From Malaya genurostris (Eukaryota; Arthropoda; Insecta; Diptera; Culicidae): 64,000 bases of DNA. The position numbers and the translations under genes were made by a program. Every line of letters starts with the position of its first letter. Position 1 is the first letter of the stretch. The stretch covers positions 160,147,352 to 160,211,351 of the forward strand of contig NC_080571.1 in the NCBI RefSeq assembly GCF_030247185.1, written 5' to 3'. The notes beneath the pieces are model-generated. The model was not told the origin of the DNA, ran no database searches, and saw only the letters and a list, made by a program, of their open reading frames with translations. This document shows, in pieces, positions 34,386 through 46,220 of the stretch.

Positions 34386-35750
34386 GACACGACAGTAGCT
34401 TTCAAACGAGCATAAATTTGCTAAAATCGGTTAAGCCATCTCTGAAAAAATTGAGCGGTAAAAATATCTTCGAAAAGTGCACACACACAGACATTTTCCG
34501 ATCTCGTCAAACTGAGTCGAATGGTATATAACACTATAAGTCTCCAAGGCTCCGTTTGAAAGTCAGTTTTCCAGCAATTCCAATACCTTTCTATAGAGAA
34601 AGGCAAAAACCCTTCTTAGTCCACTTAGTGGAATTTTCATAGATCTTGAAAAATCACCATACCCTCCCCCCGAGTACATGAAATTTCCGAAATCGGAAAA
34701 AAAATTTTGAAGCCAAAAGTCAAAGAATTGCATGAAACGTCGAGATTTAGTGTCATCTCGAAAAAAAAATTTTTTAAATCGACTTTCTGGGACATTAAAA
34801 TATCAACATTTTACTAAGTCCCAGAAAGTCGATTTTTTGTTTTTGAGATAACATTATATCTCGACGCTTCATGCAATTTTAAAATTTCTGACATCGAAAA
34901 ACAATTTTCGATTTGAGAAATTTCATGTACTCCCCCCTATGGTGCTTTTTCAAGATCGAAAGTTTTCAAATTTTAACCGCTGGGCAGCACCCCTACACAT
35001 GTCCGATTTAGCTCAAATTTTGTATGAGGACTTTTTTTGAAATGCTTAAACTTTTGAACAATGGCGTTTCAAGAAATTGGAGGTGATTCCAAAATATTAG
35101 CACCCTTATATACAATAGAGCGGTTTATAGTGTTTATAGTCATTTGGTCTTCAAACTTGAACAATGGCCTAACAATAGCTTTTAAACGGGCCCAAGCTTG
35201 TTGAAATCTGTTTGGCCATCTTCGAGAAACTTGCGCGGTAATAAGACAACGTTTTGTCGGTTACATCACTTGTACTATCATATCTCCGGAACCAAAAGTC
35301 ACAGCCATTCGATTTTTAATTAGAAGAATGGCCCTACAGTAGCTTTCAAACGAGCATAAGTTTGGTGAAATCGGTTCAGCCATCTCTGAGAAAATTGAGC
35401 TCGTAAAAATACACACACACATACACATACACACACACAGACATATTCCAAGCACGTCCAACTGAGTCGAATGGTATATAACACTATGGGTCGGCTACGT
35501 CACTTATACCATTATATCTCCGGAATAAAAAGTCACAGCCATTTGATCTTGGAACTTGAACAATGGCCTAACAATAGCTTTCAAACGGGCCTAAGCTTGT
35601 TAAAATCTGTTTGGTCATCTCCGAGAAACTTGCGTGGTAAAAATACAACGCGTTTTGTTGGTTACGTCACTTATACAATCATATTTCCGGAACAAAAGTC
35701 ACAGGCATTTGATTTTAGAATGTGATGAATGGCCCGACAGTAGCTCTCAA
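34386..35750. repeat. Composite repeat array, fourth block (duplication copy 2)
   Basis: The block runs on from the gypsy insertion through a unit, short (CA)n, module, fold-back (34640-34970), tail, further units, a second (CA)n/CATA tract (35406-35440) and its module. It parallels 23499-24880 throughout. With the 7.99-kb gypsy and its duplication removed, the two copies lie about 2.9 kb apart. Confidence 0.85.
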
Positions 35751-36540
35751 ACCAGCATACTTACTTACTTTAATGGTGCATACCCCGTCTTCGAAACATG
35801 ACCGAACGAATTGTAGATTTCCAGAATACTCGATCTTGAGCCGCCGTTTTCCAGTCGCTGCGTACTCCCGCTGCGCTTGCATCCTCTTAGATTGCGCACA
35901 GCCAGCGAGTGCGATGTATACCCTGCAGTCGATGACCTCTCCAAGGTTCTCTACTGAACATCACGTAGGCCATCCTCTCTTCCGGCTTTCTTGCTTCCGC
36001 ATCTTTGTATACTTGGTACAGCTCATGGTACATGCGTCTGCGCCATTCTCCATTCTCTTCTTGGCCGCCGAGTATTGAGCGCAGGAGTTTTCTCTCAAAG
36101 ATGCCGAGTACTCGAATCCTTCAACGACCATGCTTCGTGGCCGTATAGGACAACAGGTAGTATCAACGACTTGTATAGAGCAAGTTATTGCGTGTGTGCA
36201 AGCTTCGAGATTTTAGCTGGTTACGGAGTCCCCAGAAAGCCCCATTATCGCATGTCACTAGTGTTCCAAGATATATGAACTCGTCACCAACCTCGTTTTG
36301 TACCGCATCTATCTCCACCTCGGATCCTACACCGTTTGGGCTGCCTCTTTCTCTACCAACCACCATGTATTTAGTCTTGGTAGAGTTTGTCGTCAACCCT
36401 ATTCTCGTAGCTTCTATCTTGAAGGGCAAAAAAGCCTCTTCCACAGCTCTACGATCCACACCAATAATATCAATGTCGTCCGCAAAATCAAGTATCAGCT
36501 TTTTTGGTTCAGTGTGTACCAAGTTGATCTGCATTCTAAT
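35750..36540 (-). mobile_element. Antisense LINE 3' end, RT fragment
   Basis: On the minus strand, 36534-36163 reads the RT active-site region FADDIDIIG, then NSTKTKYMVVGRERGSP and GDEFIYLGTLVTCDN, typical of an endonuclease-type LINE RT. Frame-shifted sequence then resembles the RT C-terminal part (LYGHEAW-like near 36130) and runs to a tail with repeated TAAGTAAGTA (minus) at 35755-35770. The element is truncated at its 5' end near 36540. The RT family resembles that of 50930-52475; the clade was not determined. Confidence 0.75.
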
Positions 36541-36796
36541 CTTTTGCTCCTCGAATAATCGAAATTTAATAGTGCAAATTGTTATATACTATGAAATCAT
36601 CTATCGTGAAAATGAACTAAAGTGGTTTTAATGCGAGTGATATAGTCTATATCTGTCCCACTAACCACGTAGGGCACTTATTTTCTAAAAGAGTAAACCG
36701 GTTGCAAACTCAACAAGCCATCTTTTCTGCCACGCACATCGAAGCCGGTAGTACTCACAAACACTTACATTCTGACGTTTAACTGCTTTCATCACA

Positions 36797-38470
36797 ATGA
36801 CGAAAAACGAATGCGACGCCGAAGTTTGTTTTGGTTCCTCCAGTTCGTGTAGCAACAAAGTAACTCATCACGCTCTGCGTTTCTGTTCGAAAAATGTTCG
36901 TGTTAAGTGCGCCAATTTGAACAACTCGCTTGTGAAATCGATTCGTGACAGCCCCGGAGTTTGCTGGTTGTGTTTCCAGTGTCGACAATCGCCCAGTCTT
37001 CACAACTCGATGGATGAAATGCTACACTTGATCCTCCAACGCACCACCTCAACTCTACTAACCGGTCTACGTTAGTGATCAAGCCGAGCGTTCAATTAAC
37101 GATGGTACTCGTTTTGAACGGCTAGACGACCTTCATCTCGACCAATATTTTCGAATCAATTCTCGAGGACAACAATAAACGGCCTCGTACCAGCAGTGTC
37201 AGCAGGCAGTCTATTACTTAACTAGATGAAATTCCGAGAGTTGATGTTTCGATACATAACCCTAGTCTTTCAACTTCTAAAGCTGCGATTGTTTCAGACA
37301 CGAATGATATCAACAATCCGAATTCTAATGCTGTTGAATGTGGAGCTAACATCATCACAACGTTATCATCAACAGCCTCTGCCACCATCGATACCGCCCA
37401 ACCTCCACCACCGCCTGCCGCGGAACATTCACCAGCACCCTCTTCCTCCTGCACCACCATCACTAATTTTTTGCCATTGCCAGTTATCTCTAACGCGATT
37501 ACCAACGCATCAGCACCACAAAATAACACCAAATTGCATCATCATACAATATCCGCAACAAGTGAATCTATGCTGAATTCTTCCTCCGCTAACCCAACTT
37601 CTACACATGCAACAAATACTAGCATTCCGTCTGATACTACCTTCACTATTGCCAACAACACCGTTCTACATTAATGACTCAAGCCTCTACCGTCCTGCCA
37701 CCATCTTGCCATCGCGTTGCTGATAATATCGGTTCAGAACTGACAAGTATTGTACTACATCCTTCGACCAGACGGCCACTACGTATCCTGCCATCAATGG
37801 TATACCCACCACCACCGTACCACAATCCACTACAAACTCATCACGCTCTCTGCCAATAGCCAGCAGAAACAGTATCAGGCAAGCCAACATCGAAATTATC
37901 TCTAATGTACCTTATAAAGGATATAATTCGTCTCTGTTTAATTAAAAAAAAAAGATCAAATAACGTTTCCCCTCGAGTACCAAACGATAAGTCCAGAAGC
38001 CAAACTACATCATTATTAGTAGCTCCAGCACAAGTATCCGTGCCCGTAAATACCGACAATTGGTACTACCTTACAAAATTTCTACCCAGTGAATCCGAAG
38101 ATGATATTTTCATTTACATCCAAACTCGTACTAATTGCAACCGTGAATCCAATCCGTGCTACCAAGAACGATTACTCTCTTTCATCTCATTCAAACTGAG
38201 TGTTCCTGCCTTCCTGGAGCAGCAAATCACTATATTTGATTTCTGGTCACAGTGTGTTACGATCGCTTCTTTTATAGAACGGAATCCCTATCGGAACTGA
38301 GCATGAGCGCCTACAAATCATCCTATACATCTCACACCGAGCTCAAATCGTCTTCTGCGAATTCAAAACATTCGCAACAGGAATTTTCAAATTCAATCAC
38401 CACAATCGTTTATAACAGCTTCACGTCGAATCCGACAACCCTTCCACCGCACCCAATGGCACCAGTGAAA
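36797..38470 (+). pseudogene. CR1/Jockey-like LINE ORF1, fragmented
   Basis: The ATG at 36797 opens a 92-residue frame whose end (KCANLNNSLVKSIRDSPGVCWLCFQC) matches the second half of a PHD-type zinc finger; the first half looks shortened. Later pieces lie in other frames: S/T/P-rich stretches at 37226-37860 and a folded-looking C-terminal part at 38050-38290 (WYYLTKFLPSESEDDIFIYI...FDFWSQCV). PHD-like fingers are known in CR1-group ORF1 proteins. The protein would bind element RNA; no intact frame survives. Confidence 0.6.
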
Positions 38471-38479
38471 CAAACACTA

Positions 38480-39150
38480 ACAACGTTAGCTTAAACTTCT
38501 ATTACCAGAATGTCGGTGGAATGAATAGCTCCCTCTCTGATTACCATCTTGCTTGTTCTGAAGGTGCATATGACCTTTACGTATTTACCGAAACGTGGCT
38601 GAATAGCAATACTCTTTCGAAACAGATTTTCGGTAACCATTATACCGTGTATAGGCAAGACCGAAACGAGTTGAATAGCCGCAAACACAGTGGTGGTGGC
38701 GTTTTAATTGCCTGTCGATCGATTTTTGAATCCCGTCTTTTGTACTTTTCAAGTGATGCAAATGTTGAGCAAGTTTGGATCGCTCTCGCTCTCGCAAATC
38801 ACACGCTCTATCTATGTGTACTTTACTTTCCACCTGATCGTGTGAATGATTTTGATATGATCAACCAGCATCTGAGCACTCTCGCTACAATAACTGACAA
38901 ATTAAAATTTAATGATAGAATTATAATATTAGGCGGTTTCAATCTTTCCGAGATTCAATGGACTTGCTGTTCATCTGGTTATTTGTTTGCGTTCTTCTAT
39001 ATTTCATACAACCTGGAAAATTCTTGAAGATTACAATATAGCCGGCCTAGTTCAACTAAATCATCATTTCAAAAGCAACAACAGAATGCTCGATCTCATC
39101 TTTACCAGCCAAGAATCATCCAGGAATCAGGAATCAGAACAAATTGGCTC
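38480..39150 (+). pseudogene. LINE ORF2 AP-endonuclease, truncated by insertion
   Basis: The frame opens with NFYYQNVGGMNSSLSD and runs through DLYVFTETWLNSN (catalytic Glu region), YRQDRNELNSRKHSGGGVLI and IILGGFNLSEIQW, where the usual GDFN reads GGFN. A frame change near 38985 leads to NNRMLDLIFTSQES. The sequence then loses similarity where a second LINE has inserted. The Asp-to-Gly difference in the D-x-N motif would impair catalysis (inference from AP-endonuclease chemistry). Confidence 0.78.
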
Positions 39151-39289
39151 AAATGGCACGTTCCCCTTGATATTTGGAGATTTGTGTATTGCCATCAATT
39201 TGTTTTTAGCATCATTTTCCCGATATATAGAAGAGAAGGATTGAAAGGAAATGGTAAGGGTTGGACTAGGAGGATGGGAAAAATTGACG

Positions 39290-39590
39290 ACACAAAAACA
39301 CATAAAAGCAGAAGTAAATTCTGCACCCCTAAGGGTTGCTGAACAATTTGCTGAGGATTACATTTAGTGGAAGCAGAAGTAAATTCTGAACCTCTACGAG
39401 GTCCCGAACAGTCTGCTGTTAGTTAAACCTCCAACCCCCGAGAGGATTTAGAGATCTTACAAAAGCGACACCATTCTGCACTCCCGGAAGAATGCAGAAC
39501 GATTCGCAGTATGTACGAGCAGAAGTAAATTCGGTAACCCCCAAAGGATGCCAAACAATCTGCTAAACCCTATTTAAGGTGAATACAGAA
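39290..39590 (-). repeat. Short tandem repeats in LINE 3' region
   Basis: The phrase AGCAGAAGTAAATTC followed by a C-rich stretch and AACARTYTGCTG recurs near 39306, 39370 and 39515. These imperfect repeats sit between the RNase H end and the presumed 3' end of the antisense LINE. Confidence 0.6.
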
Positions 39591-39630
39591 GGGATTCATT
39601 CACTCCAGGAAGAACGATGAACCGTTCTGA

Positions 39631-40998
39631 CTATAGCTCCGTACCACATTGGGTGAGAAACGAGAGAATATCCTTTAATTTTAGCTCCGCATACACAGAC
39701 TCAACCATGTATGGAGAACCAAAAACCGGGATACGTAGCTGCGTCAATGCGGAACAGTTACATATCAGATGATATGAAGTACCATAATCGCATTCACACA
39801 AATCACACGAATAATACTCAGCACGTTGAATAGTAGCCATGTGATAATTGAGTTTGCAATGTCCAGTCAGAGCTCTGACCAGAATACTGCAATGATGCTT
39901 GGAGAAATGCAGTAGACACTTTGACATTTTCAGATTTAAATCTGGTAGAAATGCTTTTGTCTGAGCGCAAGTTTGCAAGCTGCGCCAGTTGCTGGCACGT
40001 TTGGATGCAGCCCAAGAACGAATCTTGTGCTTTATCCAACTAGTTGAAAGTGGTAAAGCTGGTTCAGGACCAACGAAATCATTCGTTGCACCAGCTCTAG
40101 CCAACTCATCAGCCCATTCATTTCCAGTAATACCAGAATGGCCGGGTACCCATAAGAAGTAAACAGCATTTAAAATGCTGAGGTCTTCAATTTGAGATCG
40201 ACATGCGATCACTAGATTCGACCGTGAGTCATTCGAACTGAGTGCTTTTAAGGCTGCCTGACTGTCAGAACAAAAATAAATTCGTTTACCACAGATCCTC
40301 TGCTGAAGTGCCGATTGTACTCCACACAGAATTGCGTAGATTTCTGCTTGGAACACAGTACAGTATCTACCAAGTGAAAGAGACTGCTCCAGCCTCATTT
40401 CACGACAGTAGACACCAGCACCAGCACGACCATTCAACAGAGAACCGTCCGTATAACAAACTATGTGTTCATCAAGTTGTTGTTCCAGGCAACCAGACAA
40501 CCATTCCTCACGAAGAGGATAGCTCACATTGAATGTTTTGAAAGGAAAACTGCATGTGAGAGTTAGGTCACTAGGAGCGAGTAAATACTCATCCCACGTA
40601 ACCATTTGAGACCACAAGCGAGTGTGGCTGGTAGCATAATCGAATGGGTTACTATTCCAAAGCCCTGTAACCTTAAGACGGTATGCACAAGATAATGCTT
40701 CTTGTTTTAGGAACACATGAAGTGGTTTAATGCACAGTAGCGCCTCTAGAGCAGCAGTAGGAGTTGTCGTGAATGCTCTTGTCATCGCCATTAGGACCAT
40801 CCTTTGGAGATGATTTAGCTTTGACTGAACTGTCGCGACTTCTCCTTTCAGCCACCATACGAGACAAAATTGGTCTAACAATAGTTGTGTAGATCCAATG
40901 AATATATCTGGGTTTGAGTCCCCATGATTTTCCAAAAGCTCGTCTGCATTGGCCGAAAGCCATGCAAGCTCTTTTAATCCTGAAATCAATGTGAGCAA
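39631..40998 (-). pseudogene. LINE ORF2 C-terminal half: RNase H and zinc-like tail
   Basis: This 455-residue open frame carries the RT thumb region and a full RNase H: CYTDGSLLNGRAGAG (first Asp), VFQAEIYAI (Glu), YFCSDSQAALKAL (Asp) and WVPGHSGITGNEWADELAR (His/Asp). A C-terminal C/H cluster follows (CDLCECDYGTSYHLICNC). All RNase H catalytic residues are present. It is cut from the upstream RT by frame changes near 40990 and 40860. Confidence 0.85.
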
Positions 40999-42498
40999 AC
41001 CAATTCAGTTTTGAGTCAAGAATAACCCCGACGTATTTAACTTGATCGACCACAGTGACCTCTGAACCAAAAACTGCAACGGACGAGCTCCTGTGATTAT
41101 GCTACGATGAGTGAAAAGCACCATTGATGTTTTGCCCGGATTTACAGATAATCCAACCTGACAACACCAACACCTGTTCAACAGATCGCAGGGCTTGTTG
41201 CATTAAATCAAAGAGAGTGTTAATGCTTATACCGGTCATCAATATATGATAATCGTCGGCAAAACCATAAGTCGGAAATCCAAAGTTATTAAGTTTCCTT
41301 AACAAACCATCAGCGACTAGGTTCCATAAAAGTGGGGATAGTACACCACCTTGAGGACACCCACAGACACTCAGCTTTTTAATCGAAGCGATGAACAAAG
41401 AAGTCGATTGCTAAGCATTGGGTGTATCCAATTTTTGATACTTGAAGGTATGCCATGACCACGGGCTGCTTCCAGAATTGAATTGAAAGACACGTTATCA
41501 AAGGCACCTTCAATATCTAGGAAAACTCCCAAGCAAGATTGCTTTAGTGAGAAAGCTTTTTCAATGTTGTACACAACATCATGTAACAAGGTTGTAGTGG
41601 ACTTTCCACGCTGGTAAGCATGTTGCATTCCATGTAGCGGATGCACGCCCAAACTAACATTCCTGATATAGTGATCTACTATACGTTCCACTGTTTTAAG
41701 AAGAAATGAGCTTAGACTGATAGGCCTGAAACTCTTCGCTTCCTCATAAGTGTCGCGACCGCCTTTGGGAATAAATTTGACAATTATTTCCTGCCAGGCT
41801 CTTGGAATATATCCTGTCGCAAGACTAAAATGAAGTATTTTCTTCAAAACATGTTTGAAATGTTCATACCCTTTCTGCAGTAACACTGGGAAAACTCCAT
41901 CCTTTCCAGGAGACTTGTACGGAGCAAAACTCTCAACTGCCCATTTGGCCGATTCAATCGTCACAACGTCTCGAGCAAGGGCCCAAGAATCGTAACTACC
42001 TGAAAAAGTCTCGGGAAGAGCTGTCGGTGATGGATCCATACATCCTGGAAAGTGAGTGTTAAAAAGATAGCGAGATACATTACCTTCAGCAGACAAGTGT
42101 TCACCATCTGAAGTTCTTAAGAAACTGACATTAAAGTCCTTAGACTTCGAAAGTAACTTCTTTAATCTGCTAGCCTCGTTGAGACTAGAGACATTTGTGC
42201 AAAGGCTTTTCCAACCACTTCGCTCAGACGATCGAAGAGCATTTTTGTAAGCCCTTCGAGCCGACACGAATTCCTCCGACCCATTTCTGCGTCGGTGGTT
42301 CCAAGCTCTTCTGCATAGTTTCCTTAGTCTAGCAAGTTCAGCATTCCACCAAGGAGTTCCTCTAGTAGCTCGCACAATCCGAAGTGGACAAGCCTCTTCA
42401 TATGCTGCAACTATGAGTGAATTTGTTTCGTCGACAACATTTTTCAAATCAATTGGGGTTTCAATTGTTGGTTGGTACCCGTAAAATCTAGTCGCCAA
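40727..42498 (-). pseudogene. LINE reverse transcriptase, two or more frameshifts
   Basis: 42498-41371 reads the endonuclease-RT linker and RT fingers: ATRGTPWWNAELARLRK, SPGKDGVFPVLLQKG, FIPKGGRDTYEEAKSFRPISL and LGVFLDIEGAFDNVSF with the first catalytic Asp. The palm continues one frame over at 41398-41102 with CPQGGVLSPLLWNL and the active site YGFADDYHIL. A further piece at 41053-40727 (VKYVGVILDSKLNW) completes it. The frameshift near 41385 separates the catalytic Asp residues, so no functional RT is encoded. Confidence 0.85.
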
Positions 42499-42567
42499 GC
42501 CCTCTTCATAGAGGTCCCAGTTTGTAGATTTGGAATTACGATATGTGATAATATCAAATTTAACGTT

Positions 42568-43244
42568 TCAATGATCAAAGAATATGTACTTATGATCAGA
42601 CAACGAAGGTTCGAGCTCATCGGAGACGAGCCAATTCACCAACTCATGTGCAATTCTATCAGAGCAGAGAGTTACGTCTAAAACCTCCTCTCTTCCAGAT
42701 CTCGAAAAAGTTGGACGCTTTCCTGCATTGACTATGTGCAGGTTTGTACTGCTCACAAATTCCATCATATCAGAACCTCTCGAATTTATATCTGTGCTGC
42801 CCCAAATGATATGCCGATTATAAGCGGTAAATCACTTTTGCAACAGTATGATACAACCTTTTTTAAGTCATCGCTTGGCGAAGGTTGGTTATGCGGCAAA
42901 TATGCCGAACAATAGACATATTTTCTGTCTATGCCATCAGTAGTCATACCAACTGTGACAGCACAAATATCCCGAGTTGTGAGCTCCGATATGAGAGAAA
43001 CATCGAGAGCACTATTTGCAAGTATGCATGCTCGAGGCATTTCACGTGGATTAGTCATACCGGTATTGTTGAAGGCAAAAAAGACTGGGTTTAACAATTT
43101 GCCAACGTAGAAGTTTCCCTTTTGGAAATAAGGTTGTTGAACCAATGCTATAGAAGCTTTACCTTCTTGCAGAAGTCTGGATATATTCATAGTTGCTGTA
43201 CGTTTATGCTGAAGATTGATTTGTGCCACTCTAACCATTATCAA
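42568..43244 (-). pseudogene. LINE AP-endonuclease, D-x-N motif missing
   Basis: From an ATG near 43244 it reads VAQINLQHKRTATMNISRLL, then a PYFQKG stretch and SDLPLIIG. The family normally has a short D-x-N-A-H stretch here, but the sequence jumps to what should be the following WGSTDI-like region in another frame (about 42810-42800). Frame 42768-42568 then has VLDVTLCSDRI and SLSDHKYI with the catalytic His. A small deletion therefore removed an active-site motif. Confidence 0.75.
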
Positions 43245-43604
43245 TTAGAGTAACGAACATTTCACCTCCAGCACTAACCGTACAACAACTACAAGAAACC
43301 AAATATATTGGCTTATAATCGCCTACAGCGAACCATGTAAGGATTTTTCTAAATGTTTTAATCATTTAAATCCCACGAGTTGCGAAGAAAGAAGTCGTCC
43401 ACTGTGCCAGAGCTTTGCTTAACACAGTAAGGGATAACCCCAAGATATTCCGTTCACGACTGCACTGTTTAACCTCCTGCAGTCATTCAGCCATCGGCAC
43501 GGAAATACACCTTGACTTAGAGTTTCTATTTTTGTGGCCTTTTACGACATGGAACAGGAAACCAGTGGATCAATTCTTGGTACAACACCAACAAATGTTC
43601 ATTA

Positions 43605-44166
<562 letters not shown>

Positions 44167-44168
44167 TA

Positions 44169-45102
44169 TGAAGGGTGATTTTTTAAGAGCTTGAGAACTT
44201 TTTTAAACAATAAAACGCATAAAATTTGCAAAATCTCATCGGTTCTTTATTTTAAACGTTAGATTGGTACATGACATTTACTTTTTGAAGATAATTTCAT
44301 TTAAATGTTGACCGCGGCTGCGTCTTAGGTGGTCCATTCGGAAAGTCCAATTTTGGGCAACTTTTTCGAGCATTTCGGCCGGAATAGCCCGAATTTCTTC
44401 GGAAATGTTGTCTTCCAAAGCTGGAATAGTTACTGGCTTATTTCTGTAGACTTTAGACTTGACGTAGCCCCACAAAAAATAGTCTAAAGGCGTCAAATCG
44501 CATGATCTTGGTGGCCAACTTACCGGTCCATTTCTTGAGATGAATTGTTCTCCGAAGTTTTCCCTCAAAATGGCCATAGAATCGCGAGCTGTGTGGCATG
44601 TAGCGCCATCTTGTTGAAACCACATGTCAACCAAGTTCAGTTCTTCCATTTTTGGCAACAAAAAGTTTGCTAGCATCGAACGATAGCGATCGCCATTCAC
44701 TGTAACGTTGCGTCCAACAGCATCTTTGAAAAAATACGGTCCAATGATTCCACCAGCGTACAAACCACACCAAACAGTGCATTTTTCGGGATGCATGGGC
44801 AGTTCTTGAACGGCTTCTGGTTGCTCTTCACTCCAAATGCGGCAATTTTGCTTATTTACGTAGCCATTCAACCAGAAATGAGCCTCATCGCTGAACAAAA
44901 TTTGTCGATAAAAAAGCGGAAACCGAACACTGATTTTGGTAATAAAATTCAATGATTTGCAAGCGTTGCTCGTTAGTAAGTCTATTCATGATGAAATGTC
45001 AAAGCATACTGAGCAAATAATAATGCATGAAAATCATAACCTCAAAAAATCTGAGCAAATACTAATGCATGAAAATCCTAACCTCAAAAAAATCACCTTT
45101 TA
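44169..45102 (-). mobile_element. DD41D (rosa-like) mariner element, internally deleted
   Basis: The 934-bp element is bounded by TA. Its ends TGAAGGGTGATTTTTT and, read from the other end, TAAAAGGTGATTTTTT form imperfect inverted repeats. The gene runs on the minus strand. Two ~42-bp direct repeats (GAGCAAATAMTAATGCATGAAAATC...) lie just inside the right end at 45011-45095. Spacing of 41 residues between the second Asp and the Asp of TPLDY places it in the DD41D group. It is shorter than a full ~1.3-kb element because part of the gene is missing. Confidence 0.85.
44278..44989 (-). pseudogene. DD41D transposase, N-terminal DNA-binding region deleted
   Basis: The ATG at 44989-44987 begins MNRLTNEQRLQIIEFYYQNQ, the family N-terminus. 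After about 22 residues the sequence jumps in another frame to FPLFYRQILFSDEAHFW, losing the two HTH motifs. The catalytic core from 44952 down is open to TAA at 44278: FSDEAHF (Asp), WFQQDGATCHTA (Asp), WPPRSCDLTPLDYFLWG (Asp) and a conserved end (RMDHLRRSRGQHLNEIIF). Without the DNA-binding part it cannot be an autonomous transposase. Confidence 0.88.
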
Positions 45103-45113
45103 TATATATATAT

Positions 45114-45349
45114 AGGTTTTTGTTAGGTACATATATTTGAGTATAAAAGGGACGGTTTTTGATTTTATCGGGGCTTCTAGGTTCAACTGTTGGACCTCAT
45201 GAAGAAAAAAAGGGGGATTAAAAATTATTAATCTTTTGTAACGGCAATCTTAGGGCTAAAAGTTTTACATTTCATTAACATAACGTGTTAAGTTACTACC
45301 CACGCAAGCAACTTGATGATATCATCAAGCTCAGTAAGTAAGGGGGCAT
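45114..45349 (+). repeat. LTR-like fragment with TATA box, copy 1, and spacer
   Basis: 45114-45196 matches 45581-45663 almost exactly (83 bp), including GAGTATAAAAGGG (TATA at 45142-45148). After it, 150 bases unlike copy 2 end in GTAAGTAAGGGGGCA, which resembles a polypurine tract, directly before TGCAGCAGCCCC. This could be the tail of a 5' LTR plus a tiny remnant of an internal region. Confidence 0.5.
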
Positions 45350-45663
45350 GCAGCAGCCCCAATTTTTCCATAGAAATCTATATCTTAGCTAGTACAGGCA
45401 GTAGACCAGTTGAGTTATTGCAATGCCCACGGCTGGCTATTTCAACATATTGCATCAGCCAGAAAAAACTGTATCACCGATCGAATTAATTGATTATGTA
45501 CATAAGCGACGCGATCGCAGTGAATTCACGTAGGTAGTTATAGGTGGTAGTTAGTCTACCAGAGATATATATATAAATATAGGTTTTTGTTAGGTACATA
45601 TATTTGAGTATAAAAGGGTCGGTTTTTGATTTTATCGGGGCTTCTTGGTTCAACTGTTGGACC
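45350..45663 (+). repeat. Candidate LTR with TATA box, copy 2
   Basis: The segment starts TGCAGCAGCCCC and contains a short TA tract (about 45562-45580) and the 83-bp TATA segment (TATA at 45609-45615). Its first ~225 bases recur inverted at 48183-48399. A TG start, a purine-rich stretch before it and a TATA box about 260 bases in fit an LTR U3-R layout, but no matching end or coding region was found. The retroelement type is unknown. Confidence 0.45.
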
Positions 45664-46220
45664 CAGAACATCGGATCTCGTCGTTGGTTTTTTCCACTTT
45701 GCATCCGTTGGTCGATCTACTTCCTTGTTTATAACGCAGGCGGGGAATCAGATTAACCAGACGACCAGAATTAGTATCGGCTTGTAACGCAGGACGGTAC
45801 TAACTGGACGAAGGACTCCACCCCAAAGACTATAAGCGTGTAGCATTTATTGCGCAGGTGCTGCAAACTATAGATTCCATCTAGACTTAGAGGTGACTTG
45901 TGCCGCAGGACATCTCTAACTAGAACCTTGCGCGACCGTCGGTTAACCGGTAGAAGTGATTCCCGTAGAAGTGATTCCCGTAGAAGTTAGGGCAGAAGTA
46001 AGGTCAGGCACAAAATTATGTGCTGTAGGCAAGTTAGGGCATTAAAGTGGAAAAATTATTAGAAGAAATAAAATAAAAAAAAAGAATTTAAAGTGCGGTC
46101 TATAAGTGCTTTGAAAGAACTACCCCTCTCGCCGCTCGGGCAACGCACGTAATCAACTGTTGTCTTATGTTTTATTTTGAATGTTAACGATACGATCATT
46201 ACGATAACGGAATCAAAATC
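45664..46220. other. Unassigned spacer with 15-bp tandem motif
   Basis: No gene is recognised. GTAGAAGTGATTCCC is repeated two to three times near 45951-45985. The region may be downstream or internal sequence of the LTR-like element before it. Confidence 0.5.

Larger units (their letters stand above)
36780..39150 (+). mobile_element. CR1/Jockey-like LINE, 5' part
   Basis: A non-LTR element on +. Degraded ORF1 (36797-38470) is followed by the endonuclease start of ORF2 (38480-39150). ORF1 has a PHD-like cysteine cluster, a long P/S/T-rich middle (37330-37870) and a C-terminal domain (38060-38285, SFISFKLSVPAFLEQ). The endonuclease breaks off near 39150, and coding sequence of the same kind resumes near 43605. 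An antisense LINE lies between. Confidence 0.75.
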
